A DNA stretch of 64,000 nucleotides from Rummeliibacillus stabekisii (GCF_007988965.1 NZ_BJVD01000001.1:434001-498000), one strand, 5' to 3'. Shown: positions 17,393 through 26,620, counted from the stretch's first letter. Notes: a model not told the origin generated them from the letters alone. A program made the numbers and translations.

Positions 17393-18298
17393 ATGAATGA
17401 CGTTGTTACTTTTTACAATGTAACCAAAACTTATAAAGACCAAAAAGCAGTGAATGAAGTTTCTTTTTCCATACAAAGTGGAGAAATAGTTGCTATTTTA
17501 GGGCCGAATGGAGCGGGTAAATCAACCACAATTATGTTAATGCTTGGCCTTTTAGAGCCATCTTTAGGATTAGTGCAATTATTTACTCATTCTCCGAAAG
17601 AAAAGCTGGTTCGCGAAAGGATTGGGGCAATGCTGCAAGAAGTTAGTGTAATTGATCGTTTAAAGGTAAAGGAGATCCTTGAATTGTTTCGAAGTTATTA
17701 TTCGAATCCTTTATCTTTAAGTGAATTGATTAAATTAAGCGGAATGTCTACAGAGCTTTTAAATCAAAGAGCAGAAAAGTTGTCGGGCGGCCAAAAGAGA
17801 ATGCTCAATTTTGCACTATCACTTGCAGGAAACCCAGACTTATTATTTTTTGATGAACCAACTGTGGGGATGGACATTAAAGCTAGAGCAAATTTTTGGA
17901 ACACAATTCGCATCTTAAAGGATAAAGGAAAAACTATTATTTTCACTACACATTACTTGCAAGAAGCGGATGATGTAGCAGAAAGGATACTTCTTCTGCA
18001 TGATGGCAAACTGGTTGCAGATGGGCACCCTAGTGAAATCAAAAAGAAAATAACAAAACAGTCTGTCTCGTTTCTTGCTTCTACTGATTTAACGCTGGAC
18101 CAATTCAGATCTCTACCACATGTAGAAGATGTTTATCTAGAGGAGGGCAGGATTTACTTAATTACAAATGATACAGATACGGTTTTATTCTCTTTAATTA
18201 AATCCAACTCTAGCGCTGAAATTAGCGAAATTCAAATTAAACAGGGGCGTTTAGATGAGGTATTTGAACAATTAACATTGAGCAAGGAGGCACAATAA
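17393..18298 (+). CDS. ABC transporter ATP-binding protein (YvfR-like)
   Basis: A 301-residue ABC ATPase. Walker A GPNGAGKST (about residues 41-49), Q-loop MLQEVSV, signature LSGGQKRM, Walker B LLFFDEPTVGMD, switch His in TTHYLQEADD, and a C-terminal extension of about 80 residues typical of ABC-2 (DRA/CcmA-like) exporters. It pairs with the permease that starts 1 base after its stop. The four-gene set ATPase-permease-DesK-like kinase-NarL-like regulator matches B. subtilis yvfRSTU. Start ATG preceded by TTGGGGGTGAAAAG. Exported substrate unknown. Confidence 0.9.
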   Translation: MNDVVTFYNVTKTYKDQKAVNEVSFSIQSGEIVAILGPNGAGKSTTIMLMLGLLEPSLGLVQLFTHSPKEKLVRERIGAMLQEVSVIDRLKVKEILELFRSYYSNPLSLSELIKLSGMSTELLNQRAEKLSGGQKRMLNFALSLAGNPDLLFFDEPTVGMDIKARANFWNTIRILKDKGKTIIFTTHYLQEADDVAERILLLHDGKLVADGHPSEIKKKITKQSVSFLASTDLTLDQFRSLPHVEDVYLEEGRIYLITNDTDTVLFSLIKSNSSAEISEIQIKQGRLDEVFEQLTLSKEAQ

Positions 18299-18299
18299 T

Positions 18300-19037
18300 A
18301 TGTATGCCATGTGGATGCAAACAAAAGCTGAAACACTGAAAGTTTTAAGAAATCCCTATTATGTCTTTTGGTCACTTGCCATGCCTATTCTTTTTTACTT
18401 TCTCTTTACGAAAATCATTAATACAGGCGTAGATGATAAACAACAATGGCACAAGCATTATTTAATGTCGATGACAATTTTTAGTATTATGGGATCTTCC
18501 ATTATGACGTTAGGTATTCGGCTTGTACAGGAACGGACAGAAGGCTGGTCCCGCTTTATGCGTATTACACCTCTTTCAGAGTATAGCTATTTTATTGCCA
18601 AAATGATGGCGCAAACAGTGATTCATATACTATCCATCATGGTAATCTTTGCGGCTGGCATAATAATTAATGGTGTTTCCTTATCATTCCAAGAATGGCT
18701 TTTGAGTGGTTTGTGGATTTTGGCTGGTTCTTTGCCATTCCTTGCACTTGGCACTTTAATTGGGACGATGAAACGTGTGGATACAGCTTCCGGTATTAGT
18801 AATATCCTTTACATGGCATTGGCAATTATGGGTGGTATGTGGATGCCAATTGAAATTTTACCTAGAACAATGCAAGCAATCGCTAAATGGTTGCCTTCAT
18901 ATAATTTAGGAAACGGTGCTTGGGAGATTATCAGTGGTAGATATCCTGAATGGTTTAACGTTTTGATTTTGTCGGGTTATTTCTTCTTATTCGTGATATT
19001 ATCTAAATATGTAAGAAAAAAACAGGAAGCGATATAA
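18300..19037 (+). CDS. ABC-2 type permease (YvfS-like)
   Basis: A 245-residue integral membrane protein with about six hydrophobic segments, the first at residues 20-40 (YYVFWSLAMPILFYFLF). The features LVQERTEGWSRFMRITPLS and MGGMWMPIEILPRTMQAIAKWLP are typical of ABC-2 export permeases. It should form the membrane channel driven by the upstream ATPase. A GGAGG site sits just before its ATG, and its stop directly abuts the sensor kinase start, so the genes are expressed together. Confidence 0.88.
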   Translation: MYAMWMQTKAETLKVLRNPYYVFWSLAMPILFYFLFTKIINTGVDDKQQWHKHYLMSMTIFSIMGSSIMTLGIRLVQERTEGWSRFMRITPLSEYSYFIAKMMAQTVIHILSIMVIFAAGIIINGVSLSFQEWLLSGLWILAGSLPFLALGTLIGTMKRVDTASGISNILYMALAIMGGMWMPIEILPRTMQAIAKWLPSYNLGNGAWEIISGRYPEWFNVLILSGYFFLFVILSKYVRKKQEAI

Positions 19038-20174
19038 ATGAAAAAGAAAGAAACCTTCTCGATTTTCCCTAAAAGATATGGATTGTTCCCCTATGTGTTT
19101 TTAATATATTTGGGAATGCCTGCAACTCTTGTTATACAAAATGAAATAGGTCTTAAACGAATTCTAGGATTAATTATCGTTCTCATATTTGCAGTGTCTT
19201 ACAGGCAAATGTATTTTAAAGCCGGAAAAAAGTCTTTTGACTCTTGGCTTGCACTACAGTTAATTATTATTTTTTTCATGAGTTTAGTTTATGATTTCAA
19301 TTTCCTATTCTTGGGATTTTTTTCTACTTACTTTATAGGCTCATATACTGAACAAAAGAAATTTTTCAGAGCTTATATTGCTCTTTGTCTTGCTGTAATC
19401 ATACCACTGCTCTATTTATATTTTACCGTTTCGTTTAGTCTTATCTTTATTTTTCTTTATTTGCTCGTTATGCTATCCTCCCCATTCGGTATTCGGTCTA
19501 TGATCCAGCGGAGGAATTTAAAGGAACAATTGAATGAAGCAAATGAGCAAATTCAACAATTGATCAAACGGGAAGAAAGAATTCGTATTGCGCGCGATTT
19601 ACACGACACACTTGGTCATACTCTATCACTACTCACATTAAAAAGTGAATTAGTCGGGAAGCTTATTGAGAAAAATCCCGAGAGAGCCCGCTTAGAAGCT
19701 AAAGAAATGGAAAGAACATCTCGCTCAGCCTTAAAGCAAGTTAGAGAACTTGTAACAGATATGCGAGCAATTACAGTTGCAGAAGAATTAAATGAAGCAA
19801 AGTTAATTCTTACAGCGGCATGTATTGAGCTATATGTCGAAGGTGATGTAGATTTACCAGATGTGCCTTCTTTAACGCAAAATATTTTAAGTATGTGCCT
19901 GCGTGAAGGCGTTACAAATGTTGTAAAGCACAGTCAAGCAAGTCATTGTAAGATTAGTAGTAAAGCTGTAGCTGGCCATGTGCTAATAACTATTATAGAT
20001 GATGGGGTTGGCCTTACAAACACTATTAATAAAGGAAATGGACTAAAAGGAATAGAGGAAAGGCTCTCTTTAATCGAGGGAAGGCTTATACTTACTTCCT
20101 CTCAACTAGGAACAGAGTTAACATTTCAAGTTCCGATCATCGTAAAACAATTGAAAGAAGGGGTCGCTTTGTGA
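19038..20174 (+). CDS. Sensor histidine kinase, DesK/YvfT-like
   Basis: A 378-residue HisKA_3-type kinase. The N-terminal 155 residues carry about five membrane segments with little outside the bilayer, as in DesK, suggesting an intramembrane signal. The phosphorylation site is IARDLHDTLGHTLSLL; the ATP domain has the N-box LREGVTNVVKHSQA and the G-box DDGVGL with NGLKGIEERL. It overlaps the response regulator by 4 bases (GTGA). It probably senses membrane state or the compound exported by the neighbouring ABC transporter; this is inferred from gene order. Confidence 0.92.
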   Translation: MKKKETFSIFPKRYGLFPYVFLIYLGMPATLVIQNEIGLKRILGLIIVLIFAVSYRQMYFKAGKKSFDSWLALQLIIIFFMSLVYDFNFLFLGFFSTYFIGSYTEQKKFFRAYIALCLAVIIPLLYLYFTVSFSLIFIFLYLLVMLSSPFGIRSMIQRRNLKEQLNEANEQIQQLIKREERIRIARDLHDTLGHTLSLLTLKSELVGKLIEKNPERARLEAKEMERTSRSALKQVRELVTDMRAITVAEELNEAKLILTAACIELYVEGDVDLPDVPSLTQNILSMCLREGVTNVVKHSQASHCKISSKAVAGHVLITIIDDGVGLTNTINKGNGLKGIEERLSLIEGRLILTSSQLGTELTFQVPIIVKQLKEGVAL

Positions 20175-20773
20175 TTCGAGTTGTAATTGCTGAGGACCAA
20201 CGGATGCTAAGATGTGCACTTGGTTCTCTTTTAGATTTGGAAGAAGATATCGAGGTCGTTGGTCAAGCTGAAAATGGTGAAGAAGCTCTGCGTATTATCT
20301 ATTCATTCAAACCGGATGTATGTTTACTAGATATTGAGATGCCAATTAAGAGCGGACTTGATGTTGCTGAGGAACTGAAACAACTAGATTCTTCTTGTAA
20401 AGTTATTATCCTAACTACATTCGCTCGACCTGGTTATTTTGAGCGTGCTTTAAAGGCAAATGTTCATGGCTATTTTTTAAAGGAAAGCTCAAGCGATGAG
20501 TTGGCAGATTCTATTCGCCATATTATGAAGGGCAAACGCGAATTTGCACCTGAATTGGTTTTTGGAAGTGTGACAGAAACAAACCCGCTGACTGCTAGGG
20601 AACAAGATGTTCTTAGGCAAGTAGCAGCAGGCAAGACTGCAAATGAAATTTCTGCGAGCCTCTATTTATCTTCGGGCACTATCCGCAACTATATATCAGA
20701 GATCATTAACAAGCTTGGAGCAAAAAATCGTATTGAAGCCATCAGCATGGCTCAGCAAAAAGGATGGATATAA
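20171..20773 (+). CDS. Response regulator, NarL/LuxR family (YvfU-like)
   Basis: A 200-residue response regulator. The receiver domain has the acidic pair in IAEDQRM, the phospho-acceptor Asp in VCLLDIEMP (about residue 54) and the conserved Lys in FLKESSS. The C-terminal LuxR-type helix-turn-helix (LTAREQDVLRQVAAGKTANEI, recognition helix near YLSSGTIRNYISEI) binds DNA. Start GTG, overlapping the kinase stop. It probably controls its own operon; a perfect dyad at 17301-17314 is a candidate site. Confidence 0.93.
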   Translation: MIRVVIAEDQRMLRCALGSLLDLEEDIEVVGQAENGEEALRIIYSFKPDVCLLDIEMPIKSGLDVAEELKQLDSSCKVIILTTFARPGYFERALKANVHGYFLKESSSDELADSIRHIMKGKREFAPELVFGSVTETNPLTAREQDVLRQVAAGKTANEISASLYLSSGTIRNYISEIINKLGAKNRIEAISMAQQKGWI

Positions 20774-20824
20774 GAAAATTCTCAGCTAAAAAACAAAAAG
20801 ATCATAATGAATGGAGGAATACGT

Positions 20825-21364
20825 ATGTTTACATATACAGTTAATAATGATATTAGATTAGGCTTACTCGAAGTTCGACATGCAGAAGAACTTTTTGCTC
20901 TTACTGATCAATCAAGAGAAAGCTTAGAAAAGTGGTTACCGTGGGTAGCGTTTACGCGTACAGTACAAGACTCAAAAACCTTTATTGAAGGTACACTAAA
21001 ACAATTTAGCGAAAACAATGGATTTCAGGTAGGCATTTGGTATAAAGATGAGCTTGCTGGCGTAATTGGTCTACATGGAATCAACTGGACGAATAAATCT
21101 ACATCAATTGGTTATTGGCTTGGAAGCAGTTTTGAAGGTAAGGGATTAATGACCAAGGCATGTCAGGCAGTTATTCAATACTGTTTCGAAGAGTACGGTT
21201 TACACCGAATTGAAATTCGGGCTGCTACTGGAAATAACAAGAGTATCGCAATTCCCGAACGACTCGGTTTTACAAAGGAAGGATGTATTAGGGAAGCAGA
21301 ATTGTTAAAAAACGGTTTTGTGGATTTTTATGTTTTCGGTCTGCTTAAATCAGACTGGAAATAG
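20825..21364 (+). CDS. GNAT acetyltransferase, YdaF/RimL-like
   Basis: A 179-residue protein closest in style to YdaF/RimL, putative ribosomal-protein or N-terminal serine acetyltransferases. It has LEKWLPWVAFTRTVQDS, the acetyl-CoA loop SSFEGKGLMTKACQA and the C-terminal NKSIAIPERLGFTKEGCIREAE. The ATG at 20825 has GGAGG seven bases upstream; the earlier in-frame ATG at 20807 is part of the leader. It follows the two-component operon after 51 bases on the same strand and may be co-transcribed. Target unknown. Confidence 0.85.
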   Translation: MFTYTVNNDIRLGLLEVRHAEELFALTDQSRESLEKWLPWVAFTRTVQDSKTFIEGTLKQFSENNGFQVGIWYKDELAGVIGLHGINWTNKSTSIGYWLGSSFEGKGLMTKACQAVIQYCFEEYGLHRIEIRAATGNNKSIAIPERLGFTKEGCIREAELLKNGFVDFYVFGLLKSDWK

Positions 21365-21397
21365 TGAGCCAACATAATATTGGAGTGAAAATAAGGC

Positions 21398-21850
21398 ATG
21401 CGTTTGGTTAAAATAATGATAGGGATGCTATCTATTTTTCTATTAACAGGTTGTTTTGGTGAAAGCTATGACTTTTCTCCACCCACTGTCTCACTTTCAA
21501 CATCGAATGCTATTATTTCAAAAGAAAAATTAGCAGAGGCGAATATTAAATGGTACCAAGACAATGTTTTTAACAAAAAAATAGACAATCTTTTCGCTTT
21601 AGCAAGAAAGCAAGAGCCCATATTAGTGAAAAAAGGAAGCAAACTTGAACTTAATATAGAGAATGGGTATGATGAGCTTGAAAATATAGAAGTTTCCATC
21701 TGGAAAGGCCAAAAAGAAACTATTTTAGGAATTGAAGAAGATAAAACCTTCTATTTACCCAAATTAGAAGGCGAATATATGATAGTAGTTGAACTTGATA
21801 CATCTAAAGGAATGGCTCAATACGTTGGAAATCTTATGATTACAAAATAA
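21398..21850 (+). CDS. Predicted lipoprotein of unknown function
   Basis: A 150-residue protein with a lipoprotein signal peptide: Lys/Arg-poor n-region, hydrophobic IMIGMLSIFLL, lipobox LLTGC with Cys19 as the lipidated residue. The mature part starts with a Ser/Thr-rich region, and the C-terminal half (LELNIENGYDELENIEVSIWKG … LEGEYMIVVELDT) looks like a small beta-sandwich. No family was recognised. It should be attached to the outer face of the cell membrane. A bidirectional terminator follows immediately. Confidence 0.7.
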   Translation: MRLVKIMIGMLSIFLLTGCFGESYDFSPPTVSLSTSNAIISKEKLAEANIKWYQDNVFNKKIDNLFALARKQEPILVKKGSKLELNIENGYDELENIEVSIWKGQKETILGIEEDKTFYLPKLEGEYMIVVELDTSKGMAQYVGNLMITK

Positions 21851-21851
21851 T

Positions 21852-21895
21852 AAAAAGATGTGGTGACTGCCTATACAATCACCACATCTTTTTTA
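21852..21895. terminator. Bidirectional terminator
   Basis: Stem AAAGATGTGGTGA / TCACCACATCTTT with a 12-base loop, T run on the plus side and A run on the other, between the convergent lipoprotein gene and the ThDP-enzyme gene. Confidence 0.9.
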
Positions 21896-23509
21896 ATTTG
21901 TTTCTGGGAAGAAGACTTGGGCTGTTCTGATATCTACGAGTGTTGGAGCATTAGTATTCAGCGCTTCTTCCAAAAGCGATTCTAAGTCGGTTTCTGATTC
22001 AGCACGAAGTCCCTTCCAACCACAAGCTTCTGCTACTTTCACAAAATCCGGATTTGTTAAATCTACCCCTACTTCCTTCTTATCAGCAACTTTAAGTTTG
22101 TCTCTCTCCATTTGCAGAGCCTCGTTATTTAAGACAATGACTGTAATATTTAAGTTGTAGCGGGTAGCTGTTAGTAAATCTGCTAGGACCATTTGGAGAC
22201 CGCCGTCCCCTACTATCGCAACTACTTGTTTTTCTGGTTTAATAAGCTTAGCTGCCATCGCTGCGGGAAGACCAAAGCCCATCGTGCGCCAGTAACCGGA
22301 AACTAAAACAGTTTGATTCTTCTGTTTAAAATTACGGTTAGTCCATACTGTATTGTCTCCCGTATCAAGTGCAAGGACAGCATCCGCAGCTACTGTTCGG
22401 TCAAGAGCACGGATAATGCGAGATGGATGATAGGGATACCCCTCTGTGCTACCTTCCTGCTCATTTAGCTGAGCCCATTTTTCTTTGATTTCCTGACAGC
22501 TTGCTATCCAGTCTTCAGAACGGGAAAATCCTTGAAGGCTCTCTGTTAAGAGAGGAAGAACTTCTTCCGTTTTGCCCATAATACCTAGCTCGACAGGAAT
22601 GCCTTTTTCAAATTTATCGAAATGGCAATCGATGTGAACGATGCGTGCATCAGTTGGCATATATCCTTCCGGCCACCAGGTCGTACCAGCCAAAAGTACA
22701 ACGTCTGCCTGTTTAAACAAATCAGAGGCATAAGGATTTCCACCTTCACCAATCCCTTGCAATACATGCGGAGAAGATTCATCAAAAACTCCTTTACCTC
22801 CTAAGCTTGCTAGGATACCCGCTCCCCACAAATCTGCAAGTTTCTCCAACTCCTCTGAAGCACTTGCAGCGCCAGCACCTGCGAGTATCATGGGACGCTT
22901 AGCTGTTTTCATGATGGCCGTTGCCTGTTCTAAGCTTTCTTTCGTAAAGTGGGCTGAGCCCTCTATAACCTGTGGCAACGAACGCGGTTTACCTTTGGCT
23001 ACCATCATGAAAATGTCTTTCGGTATAGACAAATGAGTTACAACCCGCTGTCCGAGTGATGTTTGTACTGCTTTGTGTAGAAGTTCTATCGTGGCATCTG
23101 GACTCGTAAGATTAGCAGAATAAGAAGCGAAAGGCTTCATTAACTCCTGCTGATCAATATATTGTGGAAACTCAGTACCTATTTTATTACTAGGTGCTTG
23201 ACCAGTAATAGCCAGAACAGGCGCTTTGTCTGCATGAGCATCACCTAGCCCATTCATCAGATTAGTAGCTCCTGGCCCCATTGTTGCTGTACATACTCCA
23301 AGCTTCCCTGTTAGTTTCGCCTCGGCTGAAGCCATAAATGCAGCAGTCGACTCATGTTTGACCGCGATGAATTTTATTTTATCTTGCTTAGCCAGTGCAT
23401 CGATGAGACCAAAACTAGCATCTCCAACAACTCCATAAATTCGTTTCACGCCAAATAAAGACAGTTGATCAAGCATTAATTCCGCAACTGTACGCTTAGT
23501 TTCTCCCAT
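21893..23509 (-). CDS. Thiamine-diphosphate enzyme, pyruvate oxidase-like (YdaP-type)
   Basis: A 538-residue ThDP-dependent enzyme of the pyruvate oxidase/acetolactate synthase family. The catalytic Glu is in VKHESTAAFMASAEA (about residue 53); the ThDP/Mg site is VAIVGDGGLQMVLADLL through TVIVLNNEALQME. The central domain (about 190-330) resembles the flavin/nucleotide-binding middle domain of pyruvate oxidases. It lacks an obvious C-terminal membrane-binding amphipathic tail. Likely oxidises pyruvate to acetate or acetyl phosphate; acetolactate synthase activity cannot be excluded. B. subtilis YdaP is a general-stress gene of this type. ATG preceded by AAGGAGG. Confidence 0.85.
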   Translation of the reverse strand: MGETKRTVAELMLDQLSLFGVKRIYGVVGDASFGLIDALAKQDKIKFIAVKHESTAAFMASAEAKLTGKLGVCTATMGPGATNLMNGLGDAHADKAPVLAITGQAPSNKIGTEFPQYIDQQELMKPFASYSANLTSPDATIELLHKAVQTSLGQRVVTHLSIPKDIFMMVAKGKPRSLPQVIEGSAHFTKESLEQATAIMKTAKRPMILAGAGAASASEELEKLADLWGAGILASLGGKGVFDESSPHVLQGIGEGGNPYASDLFKQADVVLLAGTTWWPEGYMPTDARIVHIDCHFDKFEKGIPVELGIMGKTEEVLPLLTESLQGFSRSEDWIASCQEIKEKWAQLNEQEGSTEGYPYHPSRIIRALDRTVAADAVLALDTGDNTVWTNRNFKQKNQTVLVSGYWRTMGFGLPAAMAAKLIKPEKQVVAIVGDGGLQMVLADLLTATRYNLNITVIVLNNEALQMERDKLKVADKKEVGVDLTNPDFVKVAEACGWKGLRAESETDLESLLEEALNTNAPTLVDIRTAQVFFPETN

Positions 23510-23688
23510 AACATGAACCTCCTTGATAAATCTTTTTAACTTGCCTTGAAGTAGCTATCCCTTATTGTTCATATTATTTCTTCCCCTAAAAAGCGTTGGT
23601 TAACCCTCATCTATCTATTTGAGGATGTTGCTGTTAAACGGATAATCTTTGCTTTGGATAAACATCATTTTAGTAATGCAGATGTATA

Positions 23689-24708
23689 TCATACTTTGAT
23701 TATTCCTTTTAGAAAATGCTGATCTATATTCTTTCCATTCACCCATTCATTTAAGTCAATATCCAGCACCTCTGAGCTTTGGGCAATGGTTGTTAAGATC
23801 CTTGCATTGGCATAAGAATACGAAAAAGTATGAAGGGTGCCAAATAAGTTGTCATAGTCACTGAAAAACAATGGTGATGTAGTTTCTTTAAACTGTTCAA
23901 ACATTTCTTCATGTGTAATAGCTTTTTCTTTAAAGCCCTTCAGGTATTGTTCCCGTTTCATTGAACCATCTATTGAAACTCTATTTTGGTTTTTCATTTC
24001 AATTGTTCGAAAGTGATTTTCACATGACATTAAAGATTCTTCTCGTCTTATATTTACATTCAAAGGACTCGCTTCGACTACTGCTAAGCTTCCATTCTTA
24101 TCTCCTATTGAAAAGTTGTAGCATGCTGAGTGTGGTATCTCTTTTAGCATTTCAATTGCCTCTTCAGTAGTAGAACAGCTATCCAAAACCATTCGAATTG
24201 AAATCCATGGAGATATGCCCACCGTATAATCATTATTACTCACAAAATGTAATCCTATGACTAGACCTTTCTGATTTACACCATCATGTCTTCCCAGTCC
24301 CTGAAGGTTGTATCCTGCAGAAGCAAAGGTTCCTTCAGGTTGAACCAAACTAAAAATGCCATCATATAAATCAGGCGTAAAATCATAATTTCTAACATAA
24401 TAATCTTTTGTTATGATGGCAGAACACCCCATTGCTTCTGTTTTAGGTACATCATAACCTGAAAATAAGGATGCTGCTTTTGGGAAGGAGAGGTTCAAAC
24501 CTTGAGCAATCCCTTCTAATTCTTCAAGCAGCTGCGGCGCAAAAGTGGTATAGATCGATTTCATATTCGGAATATCAATCTCTGGCTTTGTTATAACTTC
24601 AAAGGTCTTCAATATCGATGGGTTATTTTTAAAGAAATTCGCCAATTGAACTCCTATATTAAACGAATTATCTCTTGCTTGAAGAATATCTACAGCAAAA
24701 TTTGTCAT
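23689..24708 (-). CDS. C45-type autoproteolytic amide hydrolase/acyltransferase
   Basis: A 339-residue Ntn-hydrolase of the C45/choloylglycine hydrolase-like group (penicillin acyltransferase relatives). Cys95 in EAMGCSAII follows a Gly and should become the N-terminal nucleophile after self-cleavage, removing about 94 residues. Downstream supporting motifs are YYVRNYDF, the Gly-rich NLQGLGRHDGVNQKGL, and GDKNGSLAVVEASP. The family cleaves linear amide bonds or transfers acyl groups; the substrate is unknown. No signal peptide is seen, so it is probably cytoplasmic. It stands alone on the minus strand, downstream of a terminator. Confidence 0.8.
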   Translation of the reverse strand: MTNFAVDILQARDNSFNIGVQLANFFKNNPSILKTFEVITKPEIDIPNMKSIYTTFAPQLLEELEGIAQGLNLSFPKAASLFSGYDVPKTEAMGCSAIITKDYYVRNYDFTPDLYDGIFSLVQPEGTFASAGYNLQGLGRHDGVNQKGLVIGLHFVSNNDYTVGISPWISIRMVLDSCSTTEEAIEMLKEIPHSACYNFSIGDKNGSLAVVEASPLNVNIRREESLMSCENHFRTIEMKNQNRVSIDGSMKREQYLKGFKEKAITHEEMFEQFKETTSPLFFSDYDNLFGTLHTFSYSYANARILTTIAQSSEVLDIDLNEWVNGKNIDQHFLKGIIKV

Positions 24709-24893
24709 TACTTATACACCTCTATTATTTTTCTATGAGCATAATTAAAGAATTAATCCTCTCTTAGCGTGCAACTCCTTAATTGAAAGATACTATTTCC
24801 ATATCCATAAATCCTGCCATTAGTTGCTTTTATTAGACATTTTTTATTTGTATCTATTGTAAATAAAGATCAATTAAAATAATTTACCTCACA

Positions 24894-24922
24894 AAAAACC
24901 CAGCCTTATAAAAGACTGGGGC
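24894..24922 (-). terminator. Terminator, minus strand
   Basis: Minus strand: CCCAGTCTT, 5-base loop, AAGGCTGGG followed by six T, about 130 bases after the stop of the amidohydrolase gene at 25052. The rest of the gap 24709-25051 shows no ORF or recognised element. Confidence 0.8.
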
Positions 24923-25051
24923 ATTATCTACTCATTTTTTCTTTTTCCAAGTTTCCAAAGGCGAGCACAGGTTGTACATTTCTAACAAACTTTCAAGACT
25001 TTAACGAATGGTACAGTTGGTGTTGCATCCATACTTTGAAAGAGCTGAACC

Positions 25052-25798
25052 TCATCTCATAAAATACCAATTATAAGCATTCTTATATAGAATTTCCTCC
25101 GCTTCTTTTTCATTAAATAGCCCTTGAATTAATTCAATGTCTGCTGTTTCAAACGGTCTTGTTGCTCTCGTTGAGGGTAAATCTGTACCAAACATTAAGG
25201 CTTCGGGGTTAGCCTGGTAAATCTCTTTTAATGCTTTTTCTACATTTAATTCGACGCGACCAAATCCCGTGGCTTTAACACGTACTCCTCGATCCACAAG
25301 TCTTAATAAATGTGGCAATCCTTCCGCAGATAAACCCAAATGGTCAATTGAAATAGCCGGCAAGGTTTCTATCGTAGATGCAATGCTTGGCAATTCTTTG
25401 GCATCTATATAAAGCTCACTGTGCCAGCCTGCCAAATCATATACCCTTCTAGCTAGATAATCGAGCTTTGAAAGATCTTCTGAACCACCGCGCTTCACAT
25501 TAAAGCGCAATGCTCTAACACCATCCATATGTAATTTTTCTATTTCCTCATCCGACACCGTAAAAGGCAATTGGGTCACACCACAAAAGGTTGGCCCTAA
25601 TAATTTTAAAGATTTGACTAAATAGTCTTGGTCAAATCCTTGAAATGAACCAGATACAATTGCACCCCCTGCTATCTCAAAAGAGGCGGTATCTCTTTGA
25701 TAATCTACTACATTGTAAGAAGGCGGAAGATATCCCTGATTTTCAAAAACCGGAAACTCGTAATCAATTATATGAAAATGCGCGTCGAATAGTTTCAT
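25052..25798 (-). CDS. Amidohydrolase-2 family metal-dependent hydrolase
   Basis: A 248-residue TIM-barrel hydrolase. The first metal site is FDAHFHIID (H-x-H at residues 7-9), later possible ligands are SIDHLGLS and the C-terminal MFGTDLPSTR with the conserved Asp. This is the layout of the amidohydrolase-2 family (decarboxylases and lactonases such as 2-pyrone-4,6-dicarboxylate lactonase), so hydrolysis of a carbocyclic or lactone substrate is likely but unspecified. The ATG has AAAAGGAG upstream. It may be read through from the small ORF at 25962-26135. Confidence 0.8.
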   Translation of the reverse strand: MKLFDAHFHIIDYEFPVFENQGYLPPSYNVVDYQRDTASFEIAGGAIVSGSFQGFDQDYLVKSLKLLGPTFCGVTQLPFTVSDEEIEKLHMDGVRALRFNVKRGGSEDLSKLDYLARRVYDLAGWHSELYIDAKELPSIASTIETLPAISIDHLGLSAEGLPHLLRLVDRGVRVKATGFGRVELNVEKALKEIYQANPEALMFGTDLPSTRATRPFETADIELIQGLFNEKEAEEILYKNAYNWYFMR

Positions 25799-25961
25799 TT
25801 AAACTCTCCTTTTTTAAAAGAATTTAGAAAGAAAAAATCTTTTAATGCTATATAAATAATAACAAGGGAAGCATATTCAAACAAATACGTATATGAAATA
25901 CTTCACATTATAAAGGTTACTGAAATTAAGACGCTAAAAACTTTATTTAATATTAAGTCAA

Positions 25962-26135
25962 CTATCCAAGCAATTCTTTACGAACAATTTCAAAAGCTTG
26001 AGAAATTTGCTGATGCTGATTTGGAAACTTACGATTTAATTCCTTTTTCATATCATACAAGTTCTCATACTGATGTACGATTTGATTATTCATTACTAAT
26101 GACCGAAATTCTTCAATAAACATATCTTTCTCCAT
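25962..26135 (-). CDS. Small protein of unknown function downstream of tandem cobalamin riboswitches
   Basis: A 57-residue charged, helical protein (MEKDMFIEEFRSLV, then YDMKKELNRKF, ending RKELLG) without cysteines or membrane segments. A strong AAGGAGG lies 7 bases before the ATG at 26135, so translation is credible. Its start is only 40 bases downstream of a terminator, itself beyond two cobalamin riboswitches on the same strand; nothing in the protein suggests a B12 function. It was not recognised as a member of any family. Confidence 0.55.
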   Translation of the reverse strand: MEKDMFIEEFRSLVMNNQIVHQYENLYDMKKELNRKFPNQHQQISQAFEIVRKELLG

Positions 26136-26174
26136 TATTGTTCCTCCTTGAAATAGAAGTAACATACTCCAAAT

Positions 26175-26205
26175 AAAAAACGCTATTCCTTTTCAGAAAT
26201 AGCGT
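26175..26205 (-). terminator. Terminator between the riboswitches and the small ORF
   Basis: Minus strand: ACGCTATT, 10-base loop, AATAGCGT followed by TTTTTATTT. It should block most transcription from the riboswitch region into the 57-residue ORF. Confidence 0.8.
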
Positions 26206-26263
26206 GGACATTTTTGCAAGTTTAAATAAGCGTAAAAAGAACTCTTTTTTCGCTTCTAGTCGC

Positions 26264-26302
26264 ACAAAAACACCACCTATCTCCACGTAGGTATTTGGTG
26301 TG
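26264..26302 (-). terminator. Expression-platform terminator of the distal cobalamin riboswitch
   Basis: Minus strand: ACACC and ACCTA pair with TAGGT and GGTGT, followed by TTTTTG, 10-20 bases after the riboswitch core. Closely resembles the sequence in the same place after the proximal riboswitch, showing that core and platform were duplicated together. Confidence 0.7.
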
Positions 26303-26312
26303 TACTTGAATC

Positions 26313-26456
26313 TTGGCAGGTCTCCTGACTTATCTTCAACGCCCTCTATGCCTTCCCGTTGTTAACAGTGGCTTTAAATATAGGCTCCAAATTACAGTTG
26401 CGGGACAGTGCCGGATTCTCACCAGCTTCCCTTTTAAGTATACCTTCGTATGCACC
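26313..26456 (-). ncRNA. Cobalamin riboswitch, distal copy
   Basis: Read on the minus strand it has the class consensus in order: AAAAGGGAAGCTGGTGAGAA, TCCGGCACTGTCCCGCAACTG, a GCCACTG, GGGAAGG, and AAGTCAGGAGACCTGCC (B12 box region). These are the conserved core blocks of the adenosylcobalamin/cobalamin riboswitch. It is followed by its own terminator, consistent with repression of transcription when cobalamin is bound. No vitamin B12-related gene is found downstream. Confidence 0.93.
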
Positions 26457-26582
26457 AGTTCATGACACGTATGTTATTATCGAGATTAAGCTGGTAGATT
26501 TCCTTTTAATAAGGGTTCAACACTCCTTTTTATAAGGTAACTACTAAGCTATCACATTACTTGATTACACAATATTTAAAAA

Positions 26583-26620
26583 CAAAAAAACAACTTTCAT
26601 CCATTTATGGTGAAGTTGTT
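26583..26620 (-). terminator. Terminator after the proximal cobalamin riboswitch
   Basis: Minus strand: AACAACTT-CA-CCA … TGG-ATG-AAGTTGTT followed by seven T, about 95 bases after the proximal riboswitch and before the distal one. Confidence 0.8.
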
